Part shown: positions 9,240 through 16,830 of the stretch, piece after piece | How the letters are laid out: each line of letters opens with the position of its first letter | Numbering within the stretch: position 1 is the first letter of the stretch | From: Actinopolyspora lacussalsi | GTDB taxonomy: Bacteria > Actinomycetota > Actinomycetes > Mycobacteriales > Pseudonocardiaceae | Length of the DNA: 64,000 nt | Reading direction: 5' to 3' | Assembly: GCA_030803735.1 (NCBI GenBank) | Contig: JAURUC010000001.1 | Span: 83,501 to 147,500 of the forward strand | Translations under genes and position numbers: made by a program | The notes under the pieces: generated by a model | Database searches by the model: none | What the model was told of the DNA's origin: nothing | What the model saw: the letters and a program-made list of their open reading frames with translations, nothing else

Positions 9240-9704
9240 ATGACGCTCGAGGTCGGTGCCACAGCGCCGGACTTCACGTTGCCGGATTACAACAAGGAGA
9301 AGGTGTCGCTGTCGGATTTCCGCGGCGACAAGAACGTGTTGCTGGTCTTCTACCCGTTCGCCTTCAGCGGTGTCTGCCAGGGCGAGCTCTGCCAGGTCCG
9401 CGACGACCTCGGTGACTTCCAGAACGACCGTGTCCAGGTGCTCGGAGTCTCGGTCGACTCCTCGTTCGCACTGAAGGCGTGGGCGGAGCAGGAGGGCTAC
9501 ACCTTCCCGCTGCTGTCCGACTTCTGGCCGCACGGTGAAGTCGCCAAGGCTTACGGAGTCTTCAACGAGCAGGCGGGCATGGCCAATCGGGGAACCTTCC
9601 TCATCGACACCGAGGGCAAGGTTCGATTCGCCGAGATGAACCAGCCCGGTGAGCCTCGTGACCAGGACGCCTGGCGAAAGGTGCTCGCGGAAGTATCCGC
9701 GTGA
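9240..9704 (+). CDS. ahpE: Peroxiredoxin AhpE
   Basis: One-cysteine-type peroxiredoxin that reduces peroxides in the cytosol, in actinobacteria with mycothiol/mycoredoxin. The peroxidatic Cys46 is in PFAFSGVCQGELC, and Cys51 follows. Threonine/serine and Arg of the active site fit the family. The length of 154 residues is typical (Rv2238c). Transcription probably ends at a hairpin at 9713-9745, just before a tRNA gene. Confidence 0.92.
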   Translation: MTLEVGATAPDFTLPDYNKEKVSLSDFRGDKNVLLVFYPFAFSGVCQGELCQVRDDLGDFQNDRVQVLGVSVDSSFALKAWAEQEGYTFPLLSDFWPHGEVAKAYGVFNEQAGMANRGTFLIDTEGKVRFAEMNQPGEPRDQDAWRKVLAEVSA

Positions 9705-9712
9705 CACCTCAC

Positions 9713-9745
9713 GATGGCCGACCTGTAGGATACGGGTCGGCCATC
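9713..9745 (+). terminator. Hairpin after ahpE, overlapping the tRNA-Val promoter region
   Basis: The arms GATGGCCGACC (9713-9723) and GGTCGGCCATC (9735-9745) are perfectly complementary. The 11-nt loop contains TAGGAT (9726-9731), a reasonable -10 box for the tRNA gene starting 20 nt later, with GTGACA at 9701-9706 as a weak -35. Confidence 0.6.
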
Positions 9746-9750
9746 GGCGA

Positions 9751-9822
9751 GGGCGCATAGCTCAGCGGAAGAGCACCTGCCTTACAAGCAGGGGGTCGCT
9801 GGTTCGAGCCCAGCTGCGCCCA
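9751..9822 (+). tRNA. tRNA-Val (anticodon TAC)
   Basis: A 72-nt cloverleaf. The acceptor GGGCGCA pairs with TGCGCCC (9815-9821) and A9822 is the discriminator. The D-arm reads AGCTCAGCGGAAGAGC, and the anticodon stem CCTGC/GCAGG holds the loop CTTACAA with anticodon TAC. The T-arm contains GGTTCGAGCC. CCA is not encoded. Confidence 0.97.
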
Positions 9823-9836
9823 CAGTTGTTTACCCG

Positions 9837-9876
9837 CGAAAACGGCTTCTACCGCGATCGGTAGGAGCCGTTTTCG
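9837..9876 (+). terminator. Strong hairpin terminator after tRNA-Val
   Basis: An 18-bp stem (9837-9854 with 9859-9876, one G-T pair) closes on the tetraloop CGAT and is followed by the T-rich run TTCTCTTTTGG. It begins 15 nt after the tRNA. Confidence 0.88.
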
Positions 9877-10311
9877 TTCTCTTTTGGTCCCGGTTCCGGT
9901 CGCAGTCCGCGAGGCAGCCGTCGAATTCTCGCGCACTCCCGGCGGGAGCAGCACGAACACGACCGCGGCGAACCGCCGTCCTCCCGACGATTTCGCGAGA
10001 AATCGACGCCGCGGCAATGGGACGCCGTATTCGTTGTCGTGCGGACACGCATTTCTTTTCTGGACTCGGGGAAACGAGTGTTTCGGGGCGGCGAAATCGG
10101 TTTTTGGTCGTTCTGCGTAATTGGGTCCATTTGTGGTTTACGACATTGGCTGTTGATTTTCGTGGGAATGTGGGTAATGTGGGCGAAGCCGACCGGAAGT
10201 GGTGTTCCCTGCGGCGCTGTCGTGTCGAAATGCCTGTGCACGGGTTTGCTCCGGTTTCGGTGGTGAGAAGCGGCGGGATGCTCGATCCGCCCCGACAAGT
10301 TTGGAGCCCAC
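9877..10311. other. Intergenic region, relatively AT-rich, before the GDT1-family gene
   Basis: No coding region is supported in this 435-bp gap. The stretch at about 10030-10200 is clearly less GC-rich than the surroundings and probably holds the promoter and leader of the following exporter gene. A copy of an 18-bp palindromic repeat lies at 9988-10005. I looked for the manganese yybP-ykoY riboswitch often found upstream of this family and did not find its conserved GGGGAGTAG block. Confidence 0.5.
9988..10005. repeat. 18-bp intergenic palindrome, copy 1
   Basis: CGATTTCGCGAGAAATCG. One of five near-identical palindromes found between genes in this window (others at 15514, 52693, 55648 and 55700). 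Confidence 0.6.
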
Positions 10312-10893
10312 GTGCTCGTGAGTTTCGCACTCAGCTCCGTCGCGATTTTCGTCGCGGAGCTGGGTGACAAATCGCAACTGCTCGCCATGACGTTCGCGAC
10401 GAGATACCGTGCCTGGCAGGTCCTGGTGGGAATCACCGTGGCCACGGTGCTCGTGCACGCCCTTTCCGTGGCGTTGGGCTTCGGAATCGGTAGCGCACTG
10501 CCGAACGGGTGGGTGGAACTCTGCGCGGGCGTGGCTTTCCTGGGGTTCGCGCTCTGGACACTGCGTGGCGACGAACTCGACGATTCGGGCAACGCCGCCG
10601 CGTCCGGCCGCGGCGTCCGTGCCGCCCTGCTGGCGGTGACCGTGGCATTCATGCTCGCCGAACTGGGCGACAAGACGATGCTGGCAACCGTCACGCTGGC
10701 CACTCGCCACGACTGGCTGGGTACGTGGCTCGGCTCGACACTGGGGATGGTCGCGGCGGACGCACTGGCCATCGTTGCCGGCCTGCTGCTGGCTCGGCGC
10801 CTGTCCTCGCGCGCCGTGCGCTACGGAGCGGCTTCACTGTTCGCGGTGTTCGGGGGATGGATGATCATTTCCTCACTTCCCTCGATCGGGTAA
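10312..10893 (+). CDS. TMEM165/GDT1 family cation exporter
   Basis: 193-residue membrane protein with six predicted hydrophobic helices and two copies of the family motif ExGDK[ST]: ELGDKSQL near residue 16 and ELGDKTML near residue 119. Members export Mn2+ or Ca2+ across the membrane, with the acidic motifs forming the ion path. The internal duplication (three helices plus motif, twice) is visible. A TGGAG ribosome site precedes the GTG at 10312. It appears monocistronic. Substrate is inferred from family only. Confidence 0.88.
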   Translation: MLVSFALSSVAIFVAELGDKSQLLAMTFATRYRAWQVLVGITVATVLVHALSVALGFGIGSALPNGWVELCAGVAFLGFALWTLRGDELDDSGNAAASGRGVRAALLAVTVAFMLAELGDKTMLATVTLATRHDWLGTWLGSTLGMVAADALAIVAGLLLARRLSSRAVRYGAASLFAVFGGWMIISSLPSIG

Positions 10894-11000
10894 GTTTGTC
10901 GCTCGGCGCGATACGGTGCCGGGTTCCGACACGGAGTCCGACACGGTGCGCGCCTCTCGTCGCGGCGTGATACCCGACCGTCGATCGCGGAGGCTGGCCC

Positions 11001-12062
11001 ATGGTCTGGATGCTCTACGGCGCCACCGGTTACACCGGCCGGTTGGTCGCGGAGCTCGCCGTGCGACGCGGACACCGACCGGTGCTCGCCGGACGTGATC
11101 CCCGCAAGCTCGCCGCCACCGCCGTGCCGCTCGGGCTGGAGTACCGGACGCTGAACCTGCGGGACACCCACCGGCTCGACGCGTGCCTGCGGGAGGTCGA
11201 CACCGTGGCGCACTGCGCCGGTCCGTTCTCCGCGACCTCGGGCCCGATGGTCGACGCCTGTCTGCGTACCGGGACCCACTACCTGGACATCACGGGCGAG
11301 GTGGACGTTTTCGAGGCCGCCTTCGCGCGGGACGCCGAGAGCAGGACCGCTGGTGTGACGCTGTTGCCCGGTGCCGGTTTCGACGTGGTGCCGACCGACT
11401 GCCTGGCCGCGATGGTCGCTGCCGAACTGCCCGGTGCCACCGATCTCGATCTCGCGTTCACCACCACCGGTGGGATCAGCCCGGGCACGCTGAAAAGCGC
11501 GTTGGAGGGCGTGTCGTTGGGTGGTCGGGTCCGATTGGAAGGCGCCCTGCGTGACGTGCCCGTCGGCTGGCGCAGACGTACGGTCGACTTCCCCGGGGGA
11601 CAGCGAGTCGTGACCTCGCTGCCCTGGGGGGATGTGGCTACGGCTTACCGCACCACCGGCATCGGCAACATCACGACCTTCGCGGGGCTGCCCGGCCTCG
11701 ACCGGATGAATCCGACCGCCGCGCGTGTCACCCGAGACCTGTTCGGCAAACCCCGGGTTCGGCGCGTCGCCAACACCGCGATCGACGCCTTCGTGCGGGG
11801 ACCGGGCCGCGGCAGCAGGTCGGCCAGCCGTGTGGAGGTCTATGCCGAGGCGGGCGACGCGGCGGGCAACGCGGTCAGTGCCGCGCTGATCGGGCCGGAC
11901 ACCTACGACCTCACCGCCGACGCGGTGCTGCGTATCGTCAGCGCGATCGAGGCGGGGGAGGTTCCGGTCGGTACGCGCACCCCCGCTACGGCTCTCGGCG
12001 CCGACTTCGTGCGTTCACTCGAAGGGGTGCGTGTGGTGGAACCCCGGCATTTTCCGGCATAG
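11001..12062 (+). CDS. Saccharopine dehydrogenase-like / trans-acting enoyl reductase family oxidoreductase
   Basis: 353 residues. The N-terminal Rossmann fold starts at once (MVWMLYGATGYTGRLVAELA), followed by a second nucleotide-binding segment (LAGRDPRKLAAT) and the family core CAGPFSATSGPMVDACLRTG. Mycobacterial relatives act as trans enoyl reductases in lipid synthesis, while others have no known substrate. A membrane-anchor helix seen in some relatives is absent. The exact reaction is not known; NAD(P)-dependent oxidoreductase is as far as the sequence allows. Confidence 0.75.
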   Translation: MVWMLYGATGYTGRLVAELAVRRGHRPVLAGRDPRKLAATAVPLGLEYRTLNLRDTHRLDACLREVDTVAHCAGPFSATSGPMVDACLRTGTHYLDITGEVDVFEAAFARDAESRTAGVTLLPGAGFDVVPTDCLAAMVAAELPGATDLDLAFTTTGGISPGTLKSALEGVSLGGRVRLEGALRDVPVGWRRRTVDFPGGQRVVTSLPWGDVATAYRTTGIGNITTFAGLPGLDRMNPTAARVTRDLFGKPRVRRVANTAIDAFVRGPGRGSRSASRVEVYAEAGDAAGNAVSAALIGPDTYDLTADAVLRIVSAIEAGEVPVGTRTPATALGADFVRSLEGVRVVEPRHFPA

Positions 12063-12263
12063 GGGCTGCGGGAATGCTGTCGTGACTCGGATGTCCGGCG
12101 GACGCGATCGAGCCGGTTCGGGAGCCGTTAAGGGTGCCCAAGGTGCTCCGAACGGATGATGTTCGAGCGCGTCGCGCCAGTTCTGTGATCGATTTCAGTA
12201 CGCTCGGTTCGCGAGTCCGGCGGGCGCGCGGCAGCTCGCACTCCCGAACGTGGTTGGAAGTTC

Positions 12264-12647
12264 ATGACCGAGCACGCCGATTCGATCGAGTTGACACTGG
12301 TACCGGTGACCGGGACCGACCGTGCCGCGCTGGACCGGCTCACCTGTTCGTTGGAACACGAACTGCTCGGGCTGCGGATCGAATCCCTGCAACGGCGTGA
12401 CCGCGATCCCGGCCTCGGCGACATCCACGACGAGCGGGTGGGCACCCGCGAGTTCGTGGTGCGCGGTCTGCTGTCCGGCTCCGGCGTCCGGAAGATCGTC
12501 GCGTTGGTGCAGTCCTGGTTGCGACGCAACAACCAGGAGAGCGTGATCCTGCGGCTGGGCGCGGACAGCGTGGAGATAACCGGTTCCCCCACACGTAAGG
12601 CGCACCAGCTGCTCAAGGACTTCTATCGCCGCTACGACGAGGAGTGA
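12264..12647 (+). CDS. Small protein resembling effector-associated constant component EACC1
   Basis: 127 residues with no signal or membrane segment. The order fits EACC1-type proteins: an N-terminal domain (SIELTLVPVTGTDRAALDRL), a Gly/Arg link, a helix (VRKIVALVQSWLRRNN), then a beta-hairpin (VILRLGADSVEITG) and a final helix. EACC1 units accompany variable effectors (caspase- or trypsin-like) in predicted conflict systems. No effector gene is next to it here: the neighbours are an oxidoreductase and a GH3 enzyme. Family assignment is from memory of the pattern and is moderate. Confidence 0.5.
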   Translation: MTEHADSIELTLVPVTGTDRAALDRLTCSLEHELLGLRIESLQRRDRDPGLGDIHDERVGTREFVVRGLLSGSGVRKIVALVQSWLRRNNQESVILRLGADSVEITGSPTRKAHQLLKDFYRRYDEE

Positions 12648-12809
12648 GCACCAGCGCCGTTCACTTCGCTCCGTCCGCTCAAGGCCGCCGCACCTGAGCG
12701 GCAGCGCGGGGGGCGTGGTTGCCACGGGAGCAACCGCGTGCCGGCGGATCTCGACGCCGCGCGGTACGGCGACGGCAGGAGTCGTGACACGGTTGGGAAC
12801 GTGAACGGT

Positions 12810-12857
12810 CGGGAACCGACGGGCCGCTCGCGGGCTCGTCCCGGTTGTCGGTTCCCG
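12810..12857. promoter_or_regulatory. 11-bp inverted repeat upstream of the GH3 gene
   Basis: CGGGAACCGAC (12810-12820) and GTCGGTTCCCG (12847-12857) are perfect complements with a 26-nt spacer. They lie 80 bp before the GH3 start and 160 bp after the preceding stop. An operator or a terminator is possible; a sugar-responsive operator would fit the neighbour. Confidence 0.4.
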
Positions 12858-12936
12858 CGCTACCTATACCGTGGGCTCCGTTGATCACGCCTTCCCGGCC
12901 GAGAGCGATTCCGGAATCGCTGAGGAGGAGTCCGTC

Positions 12937-15417
12937 ATGAGACCACCGCACATCACGGACGAGCGCATCGAGGAACTGCTGGGGCGCCTCGACGTCGAAC
13001 GCAAGGTCCGACTGATCAGCGGTGCCGATTTCTGGCACACCCCCGCCGAGCCCGTGATCGGGTTGCGAAGCGTGTTCCTCTCCGACGGGCCCTCCGGAGT
13101 GCGCGGTGAGTTCTGGGACGAGCGTGATCCGTCGAGCTGCCTGCCCTCACCCACGGCCCTCGCAGCGACCTGGGACGAGTCGACGGTTGCCCGAGCTGCC
13201 GGGATCCTCGCCGCCGAGGCGAGCCGCAAGGGGGTGCACGTGGTGCTCGGCCCGACGATCAACCTGCACCGCAGTCCGCTCGGCGGCAGGCATTTCGAGT
13301 GCTTCTCCGAGGACCCGCTGTTGACCGGGCGGATGGCCGAGGCCTATGTCACCGCCCTGCGGAAAGCCGGTACGGCCGCGACCCCGAAGCACTACGTCGC
13401 CAACGACTCCGAGACCGAGCGTTACACCGTCGATGTCCGGGTGGACGAGCGCACGCTGCGCGAGGTCTACCTGGCACCGTTCGAACGCGTGGTCGCCGCG
13501 GGCGCCTGGCTGGTCATGTCCGCTTACAACGGGGTGAACGGCCACACCATGACCGAACACCCGTTGCTGACCGATCCACTGCGCGCGGAGTGGGGATTCG
13601 ATGGGGTGGTGGTCTCGGACTGGACCGCCGTGCGCAGCACGGAGTCAGCAGCGGCTGGCAACGATCTCGCCATGCCGGGACCTTCCGAGGTCTGGGGCGG
13701 GCCGTTGCTCGAAGCCATCCGTGCCGGGCGGATCGCCGAAGCCACCGTCGACGAGAAGGTGCGCCGGATCATTCGGCTGGCCGCGCGTGTCGGCGCGCTC
13801 GACGACCCCACCCAACTCGACGACCCCACCCAACTCGATGAGCCGGCCCAACTCGATGAGCCGCCGACAGCGTCGGACCGGAGCCGAATCCTCCGTGAGG
13901 TCGCCGCCGACTCGATGGTGTTACTGCGCGACGAGGGTCCGTTGCTGCCGCTGCGGCGTTCCGAGCTGGGCAGGGTGGCCGTACTCGGCCACAACGCCTC
14001 GGCCGCCCGAAGCCAGGGAGGTGGCAGTTCCAGCGTGGTGCCGGAGTACACGGTCTCACCGCTGGAGGGACTGCGCGCGGCGCTCGAACCCACGACCGAG
14101 GTGGTCCATCGCGAAGGGGTGACCGTCCGGGACGGACTCGAACCGATTCCGACCGAGATGCTGACCGATCCGGAGACCTCGGAACGCGGAGTGCGGGTAC
14201 GCTTCCGCGGCGCGCGGGGAGAGCTGCTCGGCACCGAGCACCGTGGCACCGCCCAGCTGATGTGGACCGGCCCGGAACTGCACGGAGCGGATGCGGTCGA
14301 GGTCATCGCCAGGGTTCACCCGGCAGTGGGCGGCGAGTACGAGCTCGGCGTGGCGGGTATGGGGCAGCACACCCTGTCGGTCGACGGTTCGGTGGTGCTG
14401 GAGCGAACGCTCGAACCGGAAGGCGACGACCCGGCGGCGGGCTTTCTCGCCCCGCCTTACGCCACGGTGCCGGTGGAGCTCGAACCGGAGCGTCCGTTCG
14501 ACGTGCTCGCCACTCACCGGGTGTCCGGTGCGCCGCTCAGCGCCGTGACGCTGGGACTGCTCCCGAAGCGACCGGACGAGGAGCGGGAGTTCTCCGAGGC
14601 AGTGTCAGTCGCTTCCGAGGCCGATGCCGCCGTCGTCGTGGTCGGTACCACCGCGCGTACCGAGAGCGAGGGCTTCGACCGGGACACGCTCGCGCTTCCC
14701 GGCAGGCAGCGCGAACTCGTCCGCGCCGTCGCCCGGGTGAACCCGCGCACCGTCGTGGTGGTGAACTCGGGCGCACCGGTCGAGCTGGAGTGGCACGAGG
14801 AGGTCCCCGCCGTGCTGCTGAGCTGGTTCCCGGGGCAGGAGGGCGGTAACGCGCTGGCCGACGTCCTGCTGGGTGAGAGCGAACCGGGTGGTCGGCTGCC
14901 GACCAGTTGGCCGCTGCGCCAGGACGACGTGCCCGTGCTCGAAACCCGACCCGATCACGGGAAGCTGGCCTACACCGAAGGTCCGCACCTCGGCTACCGG
15001 GCGTGGCAGCGGGCCGGGCGGCAGCCCGCGTACTCCTTCGGGCACGGCCTGGGATACACCGAGTGGGAGTACTCCGCGCTGCTGGGGCCGGACCGGATCG
15101 GTACCGGAGAGGACGCCCTGTTCCGGGTGCGGTTGCGCAACACCGGTGATCGGCACGGCAAGGAGGTCGTGCAGCTGTACCTGCGGCGGACCGAGTCGGC
15201 TGTGGACCGTCCCGCACTGTGGTTGGCGGGATTCGCCACGATCGAGGCCGATCCCGGTGAGGAGACGAGCGTCCCGGTGCGACTGGAGGCCACCGCGTTC
15301 CGGCACTGGGATCCAGCCGCGGGCGGCTGGAGTTTCGAACCCGGCACCTTCACCGTGCTCGCCGGACGCAGCGTCGCCGAGCTTCCGCTGCGCGCCGAAC
15401 TCACGCTCGACGCTTGA
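12937..15417 (+). CDS. Glycoside hydrolase family 3 beta-glucosidase
   Basis: Hydrolyses terminal beta-D-glucosides. About 826 residues, in order: (beta/alpha)8 domain with the catalytic Asp228 in GVVVSDWTA and the substrate-binding KHYVANDSE; a repeat-rich linker (residues about 288-311); the alpha/beta sandwich domain (MVLLRDEGPLLPL, GGGSSSV); an inserted PA14-like region; and a C-terminal fibronectin-III-like domain (GKEVVQLYL). No signal peptide, so intracellular. The ATG at 12937 has AGGAGGAG upstream, which rules against the longer open frame from 12871. Confidence 0.92.
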   Translation: MRPPHITDERIEELLGRLDVERKVRLISGADFWHTPAEPVIGLRSVFLSDGPSGVRGEFWDERDPSSCLPSPTALAATWDESTVARAAGILAAEASRKGVHVVLGPTINLHRSPLGGRHFECFSEDPLLTGRMAEAYVTALRKAGTAATPKHYVANDSETERYTVDVRVDERTLREVYLAPFERVVAAGAWLVMSAYNGVNGHTMTEHPLLTDPLRAEWGFDGVVVSDWTAVRSTESAAAGNDLAMPGPSEVWGGPLLEAIRAGRIAEATVDEKVRRIIRLAARVGALDDPTQLDDPTQLDEPAQLDEPPTASDRSRILREVAADSMVLLRDEGPLLPLRRSELGRVAVLGHNASAARSQGGGSSSVVPEYTVSPLEGLRAALEPTTEVVHREGVTVRDGLEPIPTEMLTDPETSERGVRVRFRGARGELLGTEHRGTAQLMWTGPELHGADAVEVIARVHPAVGGEYELGVAGMGQHTLSVDGSVVLERTLEPEGDDPAAGFLAPPYATVPVELEPERPFDVLATHRVSGAPLSAVTLGLLPKRPDEEREFSEAVSVASEADAAVVVVGTTARTESEGFDRDTLALPGRQRELVRAVARVNPRTVVVVNSGAPVELEWHEEVPAVLLSWFPGQEGGNALADVLLGESEPGGRLPTSWPLRQDDVPVLETRPDHGKLAYTEGPHLGYRAWQRAGRQPAYSFGHGLGYTEWEYSALLGPDRIGTGEDALFRVRLRNTGDRHGKEVVQLYLRRTESAVDRPALWLAGFATIEADPGEETSVPVRLEATAFRHWDPAAGGWSFEPGTFTVLAGRSVAELPLRAELTLDA
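13798..13869 (+). repeat. Four tandem 18-bp repeats inside the GH3 gene
   Basis: Units start at 13798, 13816, 13834 and 13852. The first two are identical (CTCGACGACCCCACCCAA) and the others diverge. They encode LDDPTQ, LDDPTQ, LDEPAQ and LDEPPT, an acidic Pro-rich linker after the first catalytic domain. Unit number may vary between strains. Confidence 0.8.
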
Positions 15418-15423
15418 GCTCTC

Positions 15424-15459
15424 CCCGGCCGGGCTACCCGGCCGGGTAGCCCGGCCGGG
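15424..15459. terminator. 36-bp perfect palindrome between convergent GH3 and jetD genes
   Basis: The segment is fully self-complementary and built from three CCCGGCCGGG units, the outer two joined to the central one by GCTA/TAGC-type spacers. It begins 7 nt after the GH3 stop. Its position suggests a bidirectional terminator. Smaller nested palindromes mean that several hairpin registers are possible. Confidence 0.6.
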
Positions 15460-15513
15460 TAGCGCAGCTGGTCGCGTGGTGGCAACCGGTGTCGTGGTCG
15501 CCACCCGCGGCGG

Positions 15514-15531
15514 CGATTTCTCGCGGAATCG
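15514..15531. repeat. 18-bp intergenic palindrome, copy 2
   Basis: CGATTTCTCGCGGAATCG, extended by flanking GG/CC to 22 bp with one mismatch. It lies 15 nt past the jetD stop, between convergent genes. Confidence 0.65.
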
Positions 15532-15546
15532 CCGGGCCACTGCTTC

Positions 15547-16830
15547 TCAGGCCGCCGGGCCGACGAGCCCGCTCCGCAGGTCGTGCAACAGGTCGTCGAG
15601 TACTATCTCCTCCTCGACGGCACGTCCCGCGCTGGACATGACTTCGACGAGCTCGGGGTCCCACGGCGCTTCGGTGGGGTTCTCGTCCAGGATCCGCAGG
15701 TCGGTGCGTCGGGCGGCGGCCCGGTTCACCGTCTCGCGGTAGTCCGCCGCCGACATCCGCCACGGCACGAATCCCGGCCGCTCGTACAGCGCCCCCGCGA
15801 CGGAGAGCCCCGTCCAGTCGAAGTCGCAGTGCAATCGCAGGATCGCTCCGTCGGCCCGCAGCCGGTCGAGCAGTTCCAGCGCCACGGTGCCGGGACGTCC
15901 GGAGAGGCACACCACCGGGTGCCGGACACCGGAGGTCACGGCGGCTTCGAGCGTCCGCGTGTGCTGGCACACCGCGATCACCGTGCCCGGTTCGACCAGG
16001 GGCTCCGGGGCGGCCCGGAGGTCGAGGAGCGTCAGGTGCGTCGGCAGTCCCAGCTCGGTGCGTTCCCGCACGGTGCCCGACCACGTGTCCTCTCCCGGAA
16101 GTGGCAGTGCCCAGCAGGGCACCGTGGCCGAGATTCCGTCCGGTGTGACTCCGCAGCGTTCCCACAGGGTCCGGCGTTCGCGTTCACCGCCCGGTGAGTC
16201 CGTGCCGTGCGCCATCGATGCGGCACGCAGCACCACTCGGCTCAACGTGGTTCCGTTGTCCAGCTCGTACTCGTTCCCGGCGCACCGCGCTGCCAGCTCG
16301 GTGCGCGACCACCGGACCCGTGGCTGTCGATCCGGGTCCAGCACGAGACGTGCCAGTACCGCGGCGGCCCGTTCCGCGGTCGCGTCCAGGTCCGAGTCGG
16401 CCACCCGCCCGTACTGCCTTACCCAGTCGGTCCACGCCGCGGCCCACGGCTGTTCCGCCAGGCCGTGTTCGGCCAGCGCCGCGTTCAGCACCCCGACGGT
16501 TCGGTCCTGTGCGTGCTCTCGGCGTCGCGAACCCGACTCCTGCCGGGTGACCGGCCGTTCGTGCAGGATCTCCAGCAGCCGTTCCAGATCGACCCCGTGT
16601 GAGCTCGCACGCAGCGATTCGTCCAGCTTGGACACATTGATCCTGGTTCCCTGCCCCCACATGGGGCGGCCGTAGACCTCGCCCACCTTCTGGCGGGTCC
16701 GTTCGTCCGGCAGCTCCAGCCGGAACGTCGGAGGGCGGTCGGCGGCCTCCAGCGCCTGCCTGGCGCGTTCCCAGAGGCCCCGCAGCTCCGGCAGGTCCCA
16801 GACGGCGCGAATGCTCTCGGGATCGTTCAA
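15547..16830 (-). CDS. jetD: Wadjet JetD-like Toprim nuclease subunit (TIGR02679/DUF2399)
   Basis: About 427 residues. In Wadjet systems JetD is the topoisomerase-VI-like nuclease that cuts extruded plasmid DNA. The C-terminal Toprim-type region is visible: a beta-strand IAVCQHTRTLEAA followed by HCDFDWTGLSVA with Asp336 and Asp338. Family members usually have CENP where this protein has CQHT, so the expected catalytic Glu is Gln289. The TTG at 16830 overlaps the jetC stop (TTGA), continuing the 4-nt overlap pattern; the longer frame to 16953 would overlap jetC by 127 nt. Last gene of jetABCD. Confidence 0.82.
   Translation of the reverse strand: MNDPESIRAVWDLPELRGLWERARQALEAADRPPTFRLELPDERTRQKVGEVYGRPMWGQGTRINVSKLDESLRASSHGVDLERLLEILHERPVTRQESGSRRREHAQDRTVGVLNAALAEHGLAEQPWAAAWTDWVRQYGRVADSDLDATAERAAAVLARLVLDPDRQPRVRWSRTELAARCAGNEYELDNGTTLSRVVLRAASMAHGTDSPGGERERRTLWERCGVTPDGISATVPCWALPLPGEDTWSGTVRERTELGLPTHLTLLDLRAAPEPLVEPGTVIAVCQHTRTLEAAVTSGVRHPVVCLSGRPGTVALELLDRLRADGAILRLHCDFDWTGLSVAGALYERPGFVPWRMSAADYRETVNRAAARRTDLRILDENPTEAPWDPELVEVMSSAGRAVEEEIVLDDLLHDLRSGLVGPAA

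Noticed and set aside
10100..10311. Possible manganese (yybP-ykoY) riboswitch ahead of the GDT1-family gene
   Set aside because: The conserved GGGGAGTAG block and partner loops are not present; only the low GC content drew attention.
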